Shown here piece by piece: positions 46,029 to 56,733 of a stretch of DNA of 64,000 bases. The DNA comes from Pseudacidovorax sp. NFM-22 (GTDB lineage Bacteria > Pseudomonadota > Gammaproteobacteria > Burkholderiales > Burkholderiaceae_C). The stretch covers positions 1 through 64,000 of the forward strand of contig NZ_JACBFY010000008.1 of assembly GCF_021401245.1 (NCBI RefSeq), read 5' to 3'. The translations under genes and the position numbers were made by a program. The notes under the pieces were generated by a model. That model searched no databases and had not been told where the DNA came from. It saw only the letters and a program-made list of their open reading frames with translations. Each line of letters starts with the position of its first letter. The first letter of the stretch is position 1.

Positions 46029-47128
46029 GATCCGCCGCGACCGACGCCGCACCGGTCGTGCGGCAGGCGCGCCAATGCGCCGATGCGTTCTGGCTGCGCC
46101 TGGTGACCTGGCAGAAGACGCATGGCCGCAGCAGCCTGCCCTGGCAGAACACCCGCGACCCCTACCGGGTCTGGCTGTCCGAGATCATGCTGCAGCAGAC
46201 GCAGGTGTCGACCGTGCTGGGCTACTACGAGCGCTTCCTGACGCGCTGTCCCACGGTGGCGGACCTGGCTGCCGCGCCCGAGGACGAGGTCATGGGCCTG
46301 TGGAGCGGACTGGGCTACTACAGCCGCGCACGCAACTTGCACCGCTGCGCCCAGGACGTGGTCGTGCGCTTCGGCGGCAGCTTTCCGCACAGCGCCGAAC
46401 TGCTGCAGACGCTGCCCGGCATCGGCCGCTCCACGGCGTCCGCCATCGCCGCCTTCTGCTTCGGCGAGCGGGTGTCGATCATGGACGGCAACGTCAAGCG
46501 CGTGCTCTCGCGCCTGCTGGCCTTCGAGGGCGACCTGGCGAGCAGCGCCAACGAGAAACTGCTGTGGAAGGCGGCCGACGAACTGCTGCCGCCCGAGGGC
46601 GACACCGAGGCCATCTCCCGCTACACCCAGGGCCTGATGGACCTGGGCGCCACGGTCTGCCTGCCGCGCCAGCCGCAGTGCCTGATCTGCCCGGTCGAGG
46701 CGCTGTGCGAAGGCCGCCGCCAGGGCGATCCGGCGCGGCTGCCCATCAAGACGCGCAAGCTCAAGCGCAGCGCGCAGTCGCTGTGGCTGCTGCTGGCGCG
46801 CTCGGCCGACGGGCAGGCGGTGTGGTTGCAGAAGCGGCCGGCCAGCGGCATCTGGGCCGGCCTGCATGCGCTGCCAGTCTTCGACAGCGCTGAAGCGCTG
46901 GAGGACGCCCTGCCGACGGCGTTGCGGCCGGCGTTGCGGCATCTGCCGGCTTTCCTGCATGTGCTCACGCACAAGGACCTGCACCTGCATCCGGTCGAGG
47001 TCGACGCCGCGCGCAGCGAGATGGCTGGTCTGGAAGGGCGGTGGGTGGCCGCCGAGGACTGGCCGGCGCTGGGCCTGCCTGCGCCGGTGCGTCGGTTGCT
47101 GGAAGAGCGCGCCACCCGGATCGGCTGA
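46025..47128 (+). CDS. mutY: A/G-specific adenine glycosylase MutY
   Basis: MutY removes adenine mispaired with 8-oxoguanine. The 367-residue product has the catalytic Glu in WLSEIMLQQTQV, the helix-hairpin-helix LPGIGRSTASAIAAF, IMDGNVKRV with the catalytic Asp, and the 4Fe-4S ligands C-x6-C-x2-C-x5-C in CLPRQPQCLICPVEALC. The C-terminal NUDIX-like domain contains KRPASGIWAGLHALPVF. It starts at GTG inside a GTGA overlap with the dynamin-like gene. Together with mutM it supplies two arms of the 8-oxoguanine repair system. Confidence 0.96.
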   Translation: MRSAATDAAPVVRQARQCADAFWLRLVTWQKTHGRSSLPWQNTRDPYRVWLSEIMLQQTQVSTVLGYYERFLTRCPTVADLAAAPEDEVMGLWSGLGYYSRARNLHRCAQDVVVRFGGSFPHSAELLQTLPGIGRSTASAIAAFCFGERVSIMDGNVKRVLSRLLAFEGDLASSANEKLLWKAADELLPPEGDTEAISRYTQGLMDLGATVCLPRQPQCLICPVEALCEGRRQGDPARLPIKTRKLKRSAQSLWLLLARSADGQAVWLQKRPASGIWAGLHALPVFDSAEALEDALPTALRPALRHLPAFLHVLTHKDLHLHPVEVDAARSEMAGLEGRWVAAEDWPALGLPAPVRRLLEERATRIG

Positions 47129-47193
47129 GTCCGCCGGGTGGGACCCGGGTCAGGACGCCTCACCCGGGGCGCTGGAGCCCGGGCGACCAGCGG

Positions 47194-48075
47194 TTATTCG
47201 GCGTCCATCTCGCGGTGCCGCCGCAGCGTCACCCAGCGTTCGCCGAAGGTGCGGGCCAGTTGCTCGACCAGGAAGACCGAGCGGTGCTGACCGCCCGTGC
47301 AGCCGATGGCCACGGTGACATAGCTGCGATGGTCGTCCGCCAGCGCATCCATCCAGTGCTGCAGGAACTGCTCGATGTCGCCGAACATGCGTGCCACGGC
47401 ATCGTGCTGGCGCAGCCAGTCGATCACCGGCTGGTCGCGGCCGGTCAGCGGGCGCAGCGCCGCCACGTAATGCGGATTGGGCAGCATGCGCACATCGAAG
47501 ACGTAGTCGGCATCGAGCGGCACGCCGCGCTTGAAGGCGAAGGACTGGAACACCAGGGTCAGCGTGCGCTGCGGCGCCTCGATCAGGGCCTTGATGTAGG
47601 TGCGCAGCTGGGCCGGGCGGATCAGGCTCGTGTCGATCAGGTCTGCGCCCTCGCGCAGTTCGGCCAGCAGTTCGCGCTCCAGCTCGATGGCCTGGATCAA
47701 TGCGCGCTCCTGCTCCGGCGCGTCGACGCCGCCGTGCTGGCGCGACAGCGGATGGCGGCGCCGGGTCTCCGAATAGCGGCGCACCAGTGCCTCGGTGGTC
47801 GCGTCGAGGAACAGCGAGCGCACGGCCATGCCTTCCTGCCGCAGCGCCGCCAGGCGGATGGGCGCCTTCGACAGCGAGGTGCCGCTGCGCGCATCGATGG
47901 CCACGGCCACCAGTGGCGCCTGGTTCTCCTTCTGCAGTCGGATGAAGTCATCCAGCAGCTCGGGCGGCAGGTTGTCGACGCAGTAGTAGCCGGCGTCTTC
48001 GAGCGCGGCCAGGGCCACCGACTTGCCGGAGCCGGACATGCCGGTGATCAGCACCAGGTCCATGGAGGGGTTCAT
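47194..48075 (-). CDS. rapZ: RNase adapter protein RapZ
   Basis: The 293-residue product has the RapZ/YvcJ P-loop [18 protein letters not shown] at residues 13-30, the DNLPPELL motif, [22 protein letters not shown], and a C-terminal domain with [20 protein letters not shown]. In Escherichia coli RapZ binds GlcN6P and directs GlmZ to RNase E; in other bacteria the partner is unknown. It follows recN by 5 bases and converges on mutY. A second ATG at 48063 (MDLVLITG) is possible. Confidence 0.95.
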   Translation of the reverse strand: MNPSMDLVLITGMSGSGKSVALAALEDAGYYCVDNLPPELLDDFIRLQKENQAPLVAVAIDARSGTSLSKAPIRLAALRQEGMAVRSLFLDATTEALVRRYSETRRRHPLSRQHGGVDAPEQERALIQAIELERELLAELREGADLIDTSLIRPAQLRTYIKALIEAPQRTLTLVFQSFAFKRGVPLDADYVFDVRMLPNPHYVAALRPLTGRDQPVIDWLRQHDAVARMFGDIEQFLQHWMDALADDHRSYVTVAIGCTGGQHRSVFLVEQLARTFGERWVTLRRHREMDAE

Positions 48076-48080
48076 CGTCG

Positions 48081-49763
48081 TCAGCTTTCCTGCGGGCTCA
48101 GCATTTCGCGGGCATGGGCGAGGGAGGCGGCCGAGACACGCTCGCCGCCCAGCATGCGGGCGATCTCCTGCATGCGGCCTTCGCCGTCGAGCGGCGCGAC
48201 CGTGCTTTCCGTGACCGGCTGCGGCTTGCCGCCCTGTGCGGTCGCCGCATTGAGCGTGCGTTTGGCCACGCGCAGATGGTGGTCGGCGCAGGCCGCCACC
48301 TGCGGCAGGTGGGTCACGGCCAGCACCTGGCGATCGCGGCCGAGCTGGCGCATCAGGCGACCCACGGTGTCGGCCACTGCGCCGCCGATGCCGGTGTCCA
48401 CCTCGTCGAAGATCAGCGCCTGCGCGGTGCCCAACTGGCTGGTGGTGACGGCAATGGCCAGCGCGATGCGCGACAGCTCGCCGCCCGAAGCCACCTTGCC
48501 CACCGGCCGCGGGGTGCCGCCGGCATGGCCGGCGACGAGGAAGGCGATGTCTTCCATGCCGTGGCGCGCTGGTTGCGGCAGCGGCTGCAGCTCGACGGCG
48601 AAGCGGCCGCCCTGCATGCCCAGGCCCTGCATCGCTTCGGTAATGGCCGCGGCGAGCTTGGGGGCGGCCTTCTTGCGGGCCTGGCCGACGGCGCGTGCCT
48701 CCTTGTCGAAGGCCTGGCGTGCCCGCTGCTCGGCCTGTTCCAGCGCGGCCAGGTCGGCCTGCGCTTCCAGCGTCTGCAGTTCCTGCCGCCAACTGGTGAG
48801 CAGGGCAGGTAGCTCCTCGGGCGGGCGGCGGTAGCGGCGGGCCAGCGACATCCACAGGCCCAGGCGTTCGTCCAGCGCCTGCAACTGGTCGGCGTCGGTC
48901 TCGGTACGGCGCAGGTAGCCGTGCAGCGCATGCAGCGCGTCGGAGGCCTGGGCCAGGCTGCCGGCAAGTTCGTCGCCCAGCGCCTTGAATTCGGGCTCGA
49001 TGTGGGCCAGGTCCTGCAGGCGGTCGGCGGCGCGCGAGAGCAGGGCCAGGGCGCCCTGTTCGTCCTCATCCAGCAGGCCGGTGGCGGCCTGCGCGGCGTC
49101 GATCAGTGACTGGGCATTGGCCAGGCGCGTGTGCTGGCTGGAGAGTTCTTCCCACTCGTCCGCGCCCGGCGCCAGCTTGTCGACCTCGCCGATCTGCCAC
49201 TGCAGGCGTTCGCGCTCGCGCAGCAGGCTTTCCTGTGCATTGCGGGCGGCTTCCAGCGCGGTGCCGGCCTGGCGCCAGTTCTGCCAGGCGGCGTCCAGGG
49301 CGGCGGTGCGGACGCCGGCGTAGGCGTCCAGCAGCCCGCGCACGGCATCGGGCCGGGTCAGGCTCTGCCACGCATGCTGGCCGTGGATGTCCAGCAGGTG
49401 GCCGCCCAGTTCGCGCAGCTGCGTGGCGGTGGCCGGGCTGCCGTTGATCCAGCCGCGGCTGCGGCCCTGGGTGTCGACGGTGCGGCGCAGCAGCAGGGTG
49501 TCGCCGGCCTCGAAGCCGCCTTCTTCCAGCCAGGTGCCGAGCGCCGGGTCGGCGTCGAATTCGGCGCTCACATCCAGTCGCTCGGCGCCTTCGCGCACGG
49601 CGCCGGCGTCGGCCCGGTTGCCCAGCGCCAGTTGCAGGGCGTCGATCAGGATCGACTTGCCGGCGCCGGTTTCGCCCGTGAGCACGGTAAAGCCCTCGGC
49701 CAGGTCCAGGTCGAGGGCGCGGACGATGACGAAGTCGCGCAGGACGATGCGTCGCAGGGCCAC
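48081..49763 (-). CDS. recN: DNA repair protein RecN
   Basis: RecN is an SMC-like ATPase for double-strand break repair. The 560-residue product has Walker [20 protein letters not shown] near residue 30, a long coiled-coil middle ([36 protein letters not shown]), the signature [14 protein letters not shown] and Walker [14 protein letters not shown]. It starts at GTG directly after the nadK stop and is preceded by GGAGG. nadK-recN-rapZ appear to form one operon. Confidence 0.97.
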   Translation of the reverse strand: MALRRIVLRDFVIVRALDLDLAEGFTVLTGETGAGKSILIDALQLALGNRADAGAVREGAERLDVSAEFDADPALGTWLEEGGFEAGDTLLLRRTVDTQGRSRGWINGSPATATQLRELGGHLLDIHGQHAWQSLTRPDAVRGLLDAYAGVRTAALDAAWQNWRQAGTALEAARNAQESLLRERERLQWQIGEVDKLAPGADEWEELSSQHTRLANAQSLIDAAQAATGLLDEDEQGALALLSRAADRLQDLAHIEPEFKALGDELAGSLAQASDALHALHGYLRRTETDADQLQALDERLGLWMSLARRYRRPPEELPALLTSWRQELQTLEAQADLAALEQAEQRARQAFDKEARAVGQARKKAAPKLAAAITEAMQGLGMQGGRFAVELQPLPQPARHGMEDIAFLVAGHAGGTPRPVGKVASGGELSRIALAIAVTTSQLGTAQALIFDEVDTGIGGAVADTVGRLMRQLGRDRQVLAVTHLPQVAACADHHLRVAKRTLNAATAQGGKPQPVTESTVAPLDGEGRMQEIARMLGGERVSAASLAHAREMLSPQES

Positions 49764-50663
49764 TCAGGAGCCTCCTTCGTTCCAGTGAAGTTTCTTGCGC
49801 AGGGTGTCGAAATAGCTCCAGCCGCGCGGATGCAGGAAGCGCACGCGGTGCTCGGAGCGCCGCACCAGCACCTGATCGCCATGGGCGAGCGAGGCAAGGG
49901 ACTGCATGTCGAAATTGGCGCTGGCGTCGCGCCCGCCCACCACCTCGACCGAGATCTCCTCGGCGTCGGGCAGCAGGATCGGCCGGTTCGACAGGGTGTG
50001 CGGCGCGATCGGCACCATCACCCAGCCGGGGATGGAGGGATGCAGCATCGGCCCGCCCGCCGACAGCGCATAGGCGGTGGAGCCCGTGGGCGTGGCGATG
50101 ATCAGGCCGTCGGCACGCTGGTTGGCCACCAGATGCCCGCCGACCGAGACGCGCAGCTCGACCATGCCGGAGGTGGCGCCGCGGTTGACCACCACGTCGT
50201 TCATGGCCTGGGCGGTGAACACGACCTCGCCGGCGCGCATGACCCGCGCCTGGATCAGGCTGCGGTGGTCTTCCTCGTACTCGCCGGCCAGCATTGGCGT
50301 GAGTGTGGCCTCGTAATGTTCCAGCGGGATGTCGGTGACGAAGCCCAGGCGGCCGCGGTTGATGCCGATCAGCGGCACGCCGTAGCGGGCAAGCTGGCGG
50401 CCGATGCCGAGCATCGTGCCGTCGCCGCCGACGACCAGGCCCAGGTCGCATTGCTCGCCGATTTCCTGCACCGTGAGCAGGGGCCAGCGGCCGGCGCGCG
50501 GCACGCCGTCCTCGCCGCATTCGGCGCTGCTGCGCTCGAGCACCACGACGCAGCCGCGCGACTCCAGGAACGCCGCAATGCCCTCGATGACGGCATCGCG
50601 CTCGCGCGCGGCCGTCGCCTGGTACTTGCCGATGAGCGCCACATGGCGGAAGGGTGCGTGCAT
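49764..50663 (-). CDS. nadK: NAD kinase
   Basis: NadK phosphorylates NAD to NADP. The 299-residue product contains the catalytic [13 protein letters not shown] near residue 78, [12 protein letters not shown], the NDVVVNRG element, and the glycine-rich [18 protein letters not shown]. All conserved residues are present. It is divergent from hrcA with 96 bases between the starts and runs directly into recN. Confidence 0.97.
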   Translation of the reverse strand: MHAPFRHVALIGKYQATAARERDAVIEGIAAFLESRGCVVVLERSSAECGEDGVPRAGRWPLLTVQEIGEQCDLGLVVGGDGTMLGIGRQLARYGVPLIGINRGRLGFVTDIPLEHYEATLTPMLAGEYEEDHRSLIQARVMRAGEVVFTAQAMNDVVVNRGATSGMVELRVSVGGHLVANQRADGLIIATPTGSTAYALSAGGPMLHPSIPGWVMVPIAPHTLSNRPILLPDAEEISVEVVGGRDASANFDMQSLASLAHGDQVLVRRSEHRVRFLHPRGWSYFDTLRKKLHWNEGGS

Positions 50664-50759
50664 GGGGACAAATTACATCACGACACCGGAGGCGTCCCAC
50701 CGCGTGGCAAGGCCTTGTCCGCCGCCTATGGATCGCGGGCCGCGGGGTATCATTTGCCG

Positions 50760-51773
50760 ATGCTGGACGACCGCGCCAAGCTGCTGCTCAAGACCCTGGT
50801 GGAACGCTACATCGCCGACGGCCAACCCGTCGGCTCGCGCACGCTCTCGCGCGCCGCCGGTCTCGAGCTTTCCCCCGCCACCATCCGCAATGTGATGGCC
50901 GACCTCGAGGACCTGGGGCTGATCGTCAGTCCCCACACCTCGGCCGGCCGCATCCCCACCGCGCGCGGCTACCGCCTGTTCGTCGACACCATGCTGACGG
51001 CGCAGCGGGCCCAGTTGCAGGCCACGCCACCCAGCCTGCCGCCGGACCAGCCGCAGAAGGTGATCGCCAGCGCCGCGCAACTGCTCTCGAACCTGTCGCA
51101 GTTCGTGGGCGTGGTGATGGCGCCGCGGCGCACCACGGCCTTCCGGCACATCGAATTCCTGCGGCTGTCGGAGCGCCGGCTCCTGGTCATCATCGTCTCG
51201 CCCGACGGCGACGTGCAGAACCAGGTGATCTTCACCGACCGGGACTACACGCAGTCGGAGCTGATCGAAACGTCGAACTACCTCACCGCCCACTACGGTG
51301 GCCTGTCCATCGAGCAGGTGCGCGACCGCCTCAAGGGCGAGATGGACGGCCTGCGCGCCGAGATCGCCTCGCTGATGCAGGCGGCCGTCCAGGCGAGCTC
51401 GCAGGCGTTTTCGCAGGCGCAGGAGGAAGTCATCATCGCGGGCGAGCGCAACCTGCTGGCCGTGAGCGACTTCTCCAGCGACATGGGCCAGCTGCGACGC
51501 GCTTTCGAGCTCTTCGAGCAGAAGGCCGAGCTGATGCGGCTGCTGGACATGTCCAGCAAGTCCGACGGCGTGCGCATCTTCATTGGCGGCGAAAGCCAGG
51601 TGGTGCCGTACGAAGAGCTGTCGGTCGTCAGCGCCAATTACGAGGTCAACGGCGAGGTGGTTGGCACCCTGGGCGTGATCGGACCGACCCGCATGCCCTA
51701 CGACCGCATGATCCAGATCGTGGACATCACGTCGCGGCTGGTCAGCAACGCGCTGAGCCACAACAACAAGTAG
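50760..51773 (+). CDS. hrcA: Heat-inducible transcription repressor HrcA
   Basis: HrcA represses groE and dnaK operons through the CIRCE operator. The 337-residue product has an N-terminal winged helix ([37 protein letters not shown]) followed by [20 protein letters not shown], the inserted dimerization domain, and the C-terminal [20 protein letters not shown]. No CIRCE inverted repeat (TTAGCACTC-type) is visible in its own upstream region, so autoregulation through CIRCE is unlikely here. Confidence 0.96.
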   Translation: MLDDRAKLLLKTLVERYIADGQPVGSRTLSRAAGLELSPATIRNVMADLEDLGLIVSPHTSAGRIPTARGYRLFVDTMLTAQRAQLQATPPSLPPDQPQKVIASAAQLLSNLSQFVGVVMAPRRTTAFRHIEFLRLSERRLLVIIVSPDGDVQNQVIFTDRDYTQSELIETSNYLTAHYGGLSIEQVRDRLKGEMDGLRAEIASLMQAAVQASSQAFSQAQEEVIIAGERNLLAVSDFSSDMGQLRRAFELFEQKAELMRLLDMSSKSDGVRIFIGGESQVVPYEELSVVSANYEVNGEVVGTLGVIGPTRMPYDRMIQIVDITSRLVSNALSHNNK

Positions 51774-51835
51774 CGGTTCGCCGCGGCACGGGCGAGGCGC
51801 CGAGGCGCGCGACCCGCGTTGCGGCCGGTCGCCGC

Positions 51836-52612
51836 TCAACGCGCCGGCGCTTCCCCCGCCAGCGCCTGCAGCGCCGGCACGTCGCGGATCAGCACGACGT
51901 AGCCATGCATCTCGATGCAGCCCAGTTCCACCAGCCGGCGGAAGCAGCGGGACAGCGTGGCCTGCGCCATCACGAGCTGGCGCGCAATGGAGCGCTTCTG
52001 CACCGGCAGCCGGACCGAGCGGTCCTTGCCGGCGGGCTCGAAGGGCTCGCGCAGCAGCCAGGCGGCCAGCCGGCCCAGCACGTCCTTGGTGGCCAGTTCG
52101 TGCCGGCCATCGGTCAGCTGGCGGATTCGCTCGGCCATCACCAGGCCGACGGCGCGCTGCAGGGCGGGGTCCTGCCGGGCGGCTTCGAGCAGGTGCTCCA
52201 GCGGCAGCGCCGCCAGGGTGACGCGGGCCGGGCACACGGCCGACTCGATCCAGTCCGATTCCAGCCAGGCGGAGGCCAGATCCAGCCATTGGCCGGGACC
52301 CAGGACGCGGTTCTCGACCAGGCCCCCATCCGCACCGATGCGGCCAACCACGATGCGGCCTTCGGCAACGAGCCACCACGACGGTGGATGGTTGTCCGGC
52401 ATGGCGGCGATGGCGCCTTTGGGCAGCACATGCAGGCGCAGGGCGCCGGCCAGCCGCTCCAGCGTGGCCGGTGCCGGCTCGCACGGGGCGAAGGCACCGC
52501 GCAACAGGGGCACGCCGGACAGCACGACCGGCCGCCGCCCGGTGGCGGCTTTCCAGCGCCGCGCTTCGGGGCGCGGGGCGTCGGAGGTCAGGGAGGACAA
52601 GGCCGGCAGCAT
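51836..52612 (-). CDS. Crp/Fnr family transcriptional regulator
   Basis: The 258-residue product has a cyclic-nucleotide-binding-like beta-roll at about 55-150, with no clear phosphate-binding cassette, and a C-terminal winged helix of the HTH_Crp type (KRSIARQLVMAQATLSRCFRRLVELGCIE). There are no Fnr-type cysteines at the N-terminus. It lies 105 bases downstream of the class II ribonucleotide reductase gene on the same strand and might be co-transcribed. The target genes are unknown. Confidence 0.85.
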   Translation of the reverse strand: MLPALSSLTSDAPRPEARRWKAATGRRPVVLSGVPLLRGAFAPCEPAPATLERLAGALRLHVLPKGAIAAMPDNHPPSWWLVAEGRIVVGRIGADGGLVENRVLGPGQWLDLASAWLESDWIESAVCPARVTLAALPLEHLLEAARQDPALQRAVGLVMAERIRQLTDGRHELATKDVLGRLAAWLLREPFEPAGKDRSVRLPVQKRSIARQLVMAQATLSRCFRRLVELGCIEMHGYVVLIRDVPALQALAGEAPAR

Positions 52613-52717
52613 GAAAGGTCGGGGTGGCGTCAGGTGGTCGATGCCCGACTCTGCCCACGATGCGACCGCGCTGCCTTGAGCCAGCGCAAGGGTTGGCGGA
52701 TCGGCCGCCGCCTGCGC

Positions 52718-55588
52718 TCAGCCGCACAGTCCGGTGAAGCCGCAGGCGGTACAGAAGCTGCAGCCGTCCTTGCGGATCAGGGTGGCGTTGCCGCATTCGG
52801 GGCAGGCGGTACCGGCCATGGCCTGCTGCACGCCCGGCGCTGTGGCGGCAGGGGCCGCCAGGATGCCCATCTCCTGGAGCGGAAAGCCTTCCTCGTCCAG
52901 CACACCGAGCATGGCGTAGCGATGGATCACCAGCCGCGCCAGGTACGCCACGGTCGAGGGCCAGGTCTGCTGCCGCCGCACCTTCGGGTCTAGGCTGGGC
53001 ACGAAGGCCATGAAGTGGCCCAGCGGCTCGGCATAGCTCAGCAGCTTGCGCAGCTTCATGCCGATCCAGGCCGGGTCGATCACCCGCATGTCCAGCGACA
53101 GCACGCGCGCCAGGCCGTCCAGTGCGCGCGGGTAGTTGCCCGAGAAGCCCAGGGCGCAGGGCCGGGTGTGGGGGGCGCCGCCGGGGCTGGGCAGCAGCAC
53201 CTCCTTGAGCGTGAGGGTGAAGGCTTCGCCCGTGGCCGGGTTCTCGATGTCCACCGCCCAGGCCAGCGTGCCGGAGGGGCCGGTGTGCGGCTCGTCCAGG
53301 CTGAACAGGGCGTCGAGCACCGGCGTGCCGGGTGCGGGCGGGTTCCACAGGCCCAACTGCTCGCAGCGCCAGCACAGCACGGCGGCGGTGGCGGCAACCA
53401 CACCGGGGAAGGTGCGGACCTCGCCATGGGGTGGGAAGGGCATGTCGAAGGGGCGCTCCTCCTGCACGGTGGCCAGCGCGTCGAGCTTGAGGCGCACCCA
53501 TTCGGCGTCGCGCGCCCGCAGGTCCATCGACAGCGTCTTGGCCAGGGCGCCCAGGCCGCGCGGCTGCTCGGCGCCGTTGACCCACACCTCGAAGGGCAGC
53601 GGGCTGGCGCCCTCGCCGCCGTCCGGGGCCTCGCCGACGAAGAGCGCGAACTGCCCGTGCGGATGCCGCACCATGGTGCACCAGGCCGCATTGCCGGCGG
53701 GAAAGTCGGGCCGGCCGGGCCAGCGCAGCGAAGCCAGCACGGGCTCGCGCGGCAGGCGCTCCAGCGCCAGGCGGCGGTCGGCGATGTCCGGCGCGGGCAG
53801 GGCGGTGGCCGGCTGCGGCACGCTGAGCACGGCGCCCAGCACGGCATTGGGCCGGTAGGTGGCCAGGCCCTTCAGGCCGGACTGCCACGCCTGCAGGTAA
53901 AGATCCTGGAAGGCCGCGTAGGGATAGTCGGCCGGCACGTTCACCGTCTTGCTGATCGAGGTGTCGATGAAGGGCGCGACGGCGGCGACCATGGCCGCGT
54001 GCGACTGGGCGCTCATCTCCAGTGCCGTGACGAATGCGGGTGGCAGCGGCGCGTCCGGCCCGTGCAAGTGGCGGAACAGGCGCCAGGCATGGTCCTCCAC
54101 CGCGAATTCCTGGAAGGTGCCATCGGCCATGCGCTTCTTGCGCTGGTAGGTCCAGCTGAAGGGCGGCTCGATGCCGTTGCTGGCGTTGTCGGCAAAGGCC
54201 AGGCTGATGGTGCCGGTGGGCGCGATCGACAGCAGGTGCGAGTTGCGCAGCCCGTGGCGGCGGATGCGCTCGCGCAGCGCGGCCGGCAGGCGTGAGGCGA
54301 AGCGCCCGCGCTGCAGGTAGAGGTCGGCATTGAACAGGGCGAAGGCGCCGCGCTCGCGCGCCAGTTCGGCGGAGGCGGCATAGGCCGCGTCGCGCAGCCG
54401 CTCGGCGATGTGGGCCGCCATCTGCCGCGCCGCCTCCTCGTCGTAGCGCAGGCCGAGCATGGCCAGCGCATCGCCCAGGCCGGTGAAGCCCAGGCCGATG
54501 CGGCGCTTGGCCATCGCTTCCTCGCGCTGGCGGGGCAGGGGCCAGATCGACACGTCGAGCACGTTGTCGAGCATGCGCACGCAGGTGGGGATCAGCGCGT
54601 CGAAGGCCGCCTCGTCGAAGCGGGCCTCGGGCTCGAAGGGCTGGCGCACGAAGCGCGTGAGGTCGATGGAGCCCAGGCAGCAGCAGCCGTAGGGCGGCAG
54701 CGGCTGTTCGGCGCAGGGATTGGTGGCGGCGATGGTCTCGCAGTAGCCGAGGTTGTTGTCGGCATTGATGCGGTCCAGGAAGAGCACGCCCGGTTCGGCG
54801 TGGTCGTAGGTGGCCCGCATGATCTGGTCCCACAGCGCCCGGGCCGGTACGCGGCGGTACACCCACAGGCCGTCGCCGCGCGGATGGGCGCCTTCGGCCC
54901 TCTGCGCGTCGCCCGGCTCGGCGCGGTGCACCAGCTCGATTTCGGCATCGGCCTGCACGGCCTGCATGAAGGCGTCGGTGATGCCGACCGAGATGTTGAA
55001 GTTGCGCAGGTCTCCCGCGTCCTTCGCGTGGATGAATTCCTCCACGTCCGGATGGTCGCAGCGCAGCACGGCCATCTGGGCGCCGCGGCGGGCGCCGGCC
55101 GATTCCACCGTCTCGCAGGAGCGGTCGAACACGCGCATGTAGCTCACCGGGCCCGAGGCGCTCGATTGGGTGCTGCGCACCCGGGTGCCCTTGGGCCGGA
55201 TGCGCGAGAAGTCATAGCCCACGCCGCCGCCGCGCCGCATGGTCTCGGCCGCTTCGGTCAGGGCCGTGTAGATGCCGGGATGGCCGTCGTCGTCCTCGGC
55301 AATGGAATCGCCCACCGGCTGGACGAAGCAGTTGATGAGCGTGGCTTCCAGCGGGGTGCCGGCGGCCGAAAGGATGCGGCCAGCGGGGATGAAGCCGGCC
55401 TCCAGCGCATCGAAGAAGGCGCTTTCGAACTGGGCGCGGCGCTCTGGCGCCTCGACGGCAGCCAGCGCCCGGGCCACCCGCCGCCACACGTCGCCGACCT
55501 CGCGTTCGTCGCCCTTGGCGTATTTCTCGCGCAGCACGTCCTGGCTGATGGCCTGGGCGGGCGGGACGGTGGTGTTCAGGATGGACAC
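52718..55588 (-). CDS. Adenosylcobalamin-dependent (class II) ribonucleoside-diphosphate reductase
   Basis: The 956-residue protein reduces ribonucleotides with a cobalamin-derived radical, independent of oxygen. The 10-stranded barrel includes [11 protein letters not shown] with the first redox Cys, [35 protein letters not shown] (split over two short motifs; NPCAEQ holds the radical Asn-Cys-Glu set) and [10 protein letters not shown]. The C-terminal part from about residue 620 has two similar TSCPD-like modules and a terminal zinc ribbon (CPECG, CTACG) ending GLCG. GTG 55588 is chosen because CAGGAG lies 7 bases before it; ATG 55618 adds ten residues without a good ribosome binding site. 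No cobalamin riboswitch is evident upstream. Confidence 0.93.
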   Translation of the reverse strand: MSILNTTVPPAQAISQDVLREKYAKGDEREVGDVWRRVARALAAVEAPERRAQFESAFFDALEAGFIPAGRILSAAGTPLEATLINCFVQPVGDSIAEDDDGHPGIYTALTEAAETMRRGGGVGYDFSRIRPKGTRVRSTQSSASGPVSYMRVFDRSCETVESAGARRGAQMAVLRCDHPDVEEFIHAKDAGDLRNFNISVGITDAFMQAVQADAEIELVHRAEPGDAQRAEGAHPRGDGLWVYRRVPARALWDQIMRATYDHAEPGVLFLDRINADNNLGYCETIAATNPCAEQPLPPYGCCCLGSIDLTRFVRQPFEPEARFDEAAFDALIPTCVRMLDNVLDVSIWPLPRQREEAMAKRRIGLGFTGLGDALAMLGLRYDEEAARQMAAHIAERLRDAAYAASAELARERGAFALFNADLYLQRGRFASRLPAALRERIRRHGLRNSHLLSIAPTGTISLAFADNASNGIEPPFSWTYQRKKRMADGTFQEFAVEDHAWRLFRHLHGPDAPLPPAFVTALEMSAQSHAAMVAAVAPFIDTSISKTVNVPADYPYAAFQDLYLQAWQSGLKGLATYRPNAVLGAVLSVPQPATALPAPDIADRRLALERLPREPVLASLRWPGRPDFPAGNAAWCTMVRHPHGQFALFVGEAPDGGEGASPLPFEVWVNGAEQPRGLGALAKTLSMDLRARDAEWVRLKLDALATVQEERPFDMPFPPHGEVRTFPGVVAATAAVLCWRCEQLGLWNPPAPGTPVLDALFSLDEPHTGPSGTLAWAVDIENPATGEAFTLTLKEVLLPSPGGAPHTRPCALGFSGNYPRALDGLARVLSLDMRVIDPAWIGMKLRKLLSYAEPLGHFMAFVPSLDPKVRRQQTWPSTVAYLARLVIHRYAMLGVLDEEGFPLQEMGILAAPAATAPGVQQAMAGTACPECGNATLIRKDGCSFCTACGFTGLCG

Positions 55589-55725
55589 GGGCAACTCCTG
55601 GCGGGTGGGCCGCTGCATTGCCTGGGAGGGGCGTAGCAGCGATCAGGCGAACTGTATGGAAATCCAGCTCCGCGGTCTGTCGGAAGACCCCTTTCGCGCC
55701 GTGGGCTGGAGTTTTTAAACTCGTT

Positions 55726-55751
55726 CTTGATCTTTCAAGATATATCATTGA
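55726..55751. promoter_or_regulatory. Candidate operator cluster between the reductase and padR genes
   Basis: In this AT-rich stretch, CTTGA and TCAAG (55726-55739) form an inverted repeat around TCTT, and the palindrome GATATATC (55739-55746) is flanked by TCAA and ATTGA. It ends 29 bases before the PadR-like start. PadR repressors usually bind their own AT-rich palindromic operators, so autoregulation is likely but not shown. Confidence 0.45.
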
Positions 55752-55780
55752 GTCATCTTGAGCTTATTGAAAGAAGCGTG

Positions 55781-56356
55781 ATGACTGAAGAATGGATGCA
55801 CCCGGGGCGCGGCGGCGGTCGAGGCCATGGCCATCGGCGTTCAGGTGCCGACACGCTGGCCGAGGGGGCGATGGAAGGCCGCGGTGGCGGCCGGCGCCCG
55901 CGCCAGCTGGAGCCCGGCGACCTGCGACTGCTGATGCTCCATGCGCTGGCCGCCCAGCCGAGCCATGGCTATGAACTGATCAAGGCGATCGGAGAGTGGG
56001 TCGGGGGTGACTACACCCCCAGTCCGGGAACCGTCTATCCGACGCTGGCGTTGCTGGAGGATCTGGGCCTCGCCCGCTCGGAAGCCAGCGATGGGGGCCG
56101 CAAGCGCTTCCATCTGACGCCCCCGGGCGAGGCGGAACGTGCTGCGCAGGCGTCGGCCATCGAGGCGGTGCTGGAGCGCCTGGCGCAGGCGCGGGCCCGC
56201 GCCCATGCGCGCCGGCTCCCCGAGATCCGCCGCGCGATGGAGAACCTGAAGATGGCGCTGCGCCTGCGCCTGGAAGGCGAGATGGAGTCGACGGAACTGG
56301 TCCGTCGACTCGCCGAGATCATCGACCGCGCCGCGGTCGAGGTGGAACGCGCCTGA
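55781..56356 (+). CDS. PadR family transcriptional regulator
   Basis: The 191-residue product has a Gly/Arg/His-rich N-terminal extension of about 40 residues, then the PadR winged helix: [26 protein letters not shown], the wing [20 protein letters not shown] and [14 protein letters not shown]. The C-terminal helices ([20 protein letters not shown]) form the usual dimerization arm. ATG 55781 is chosen; an upstream TTG-started extension would run through the AT-rich palindromes and is rejected. The next gene follows in 26 bases. Confidence 0.92.
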   Translation: MTEEWMHPGRGGGRGHGHRRSGADTLAEGAMEGRGGGRRPRQLEPGDLRLLMLHALAAQPSHGYELIKAIGEWVGGDYTPSPGTVYPTLALLEDLGLARSEASDGGRKRFHLTPPGEAERAAQASAIEAVLERLAQARARAHARRLPEIRRAMENLKMALRLRLEGEMESTELVRRLAEIIDRAAVEVERA

Positions 56357-56382
56357 GAGGCGCCCCGACAGAGAGACCGACC

Positions 56383-56733
56383 ATGAAACAACACCGCTAC
56401 CAGATCGCCGTCGAACACCTGGCCGATGCGCACGGCAACCCGTCCACCCACGCCGAGCCGCTGCGCTTCGAAGCCGGCAACCACGACGACATCCTCGCCA
56501 TCGCCGAGCGCATGCGCGGACGCGGCGAATTTCCGCCCGACACAGCCAATGCGTTGGCCGTGGGCCTCAAACTGTTCAGCGAGGTGATGCTGGAGAACCG
56601 CGGCCATCCGCTCTTCGCGGAATTCGCGCCGCACTTCCGCGCCTTCATGCAGCACCTGAAGAAGGGCCCGCAGCGAGCCGCCGGCGATGCGCCGGCGACC
56701 GACGTCTCGCCCGAATCCGACCAGGCTCAGTAG
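56383..56733 (+). CDS. DUF3861 domain protein
   Basis: The 116-residue product starts [20 protein letters not shown] and contains [33 protein letters not shown] and [15 protein letters not shown], which match the DUF3861 family of small soluble proteins of unknown function. The last 25 residues are unconserved. It is 26 bases after padR on the same strand, so it may be the regulated partner. Its last 7 bases overlap the end of the convergent ppsR gene. Confidence 0.88.
   Translation: MKQHRYQIAVEHLADAHGNPSTHAEPLRFEAGNHDDILAIAERMRGRGEFPPDTANALAVGLKLFSEVMLENRGHPLFAEFAPHFRAFMQHLKKGPQRAAGDAPATDVSPESDQAQ

Noticed and set aside
50664-50759. A CIRCE operator upstream of hrcA
   Set aside because: No TTAGCACTC-N9-GAGTGCTAA-like repeat is present between nadK and hrcA.
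50673-54866. A 1397-codon leftward open frame across hrcA, the Crp/Fnr-type gene and the reductase
   Set aside because: It is antisense to or in a wrong frame of three genes with clear motifs, and its translation shows no family resemblance.
55589-55780. A cobalamin riboswitch before the class II reductase
   Set aside because: The leader is short and no B12-box-like sequence or suitable set of stems is visible.
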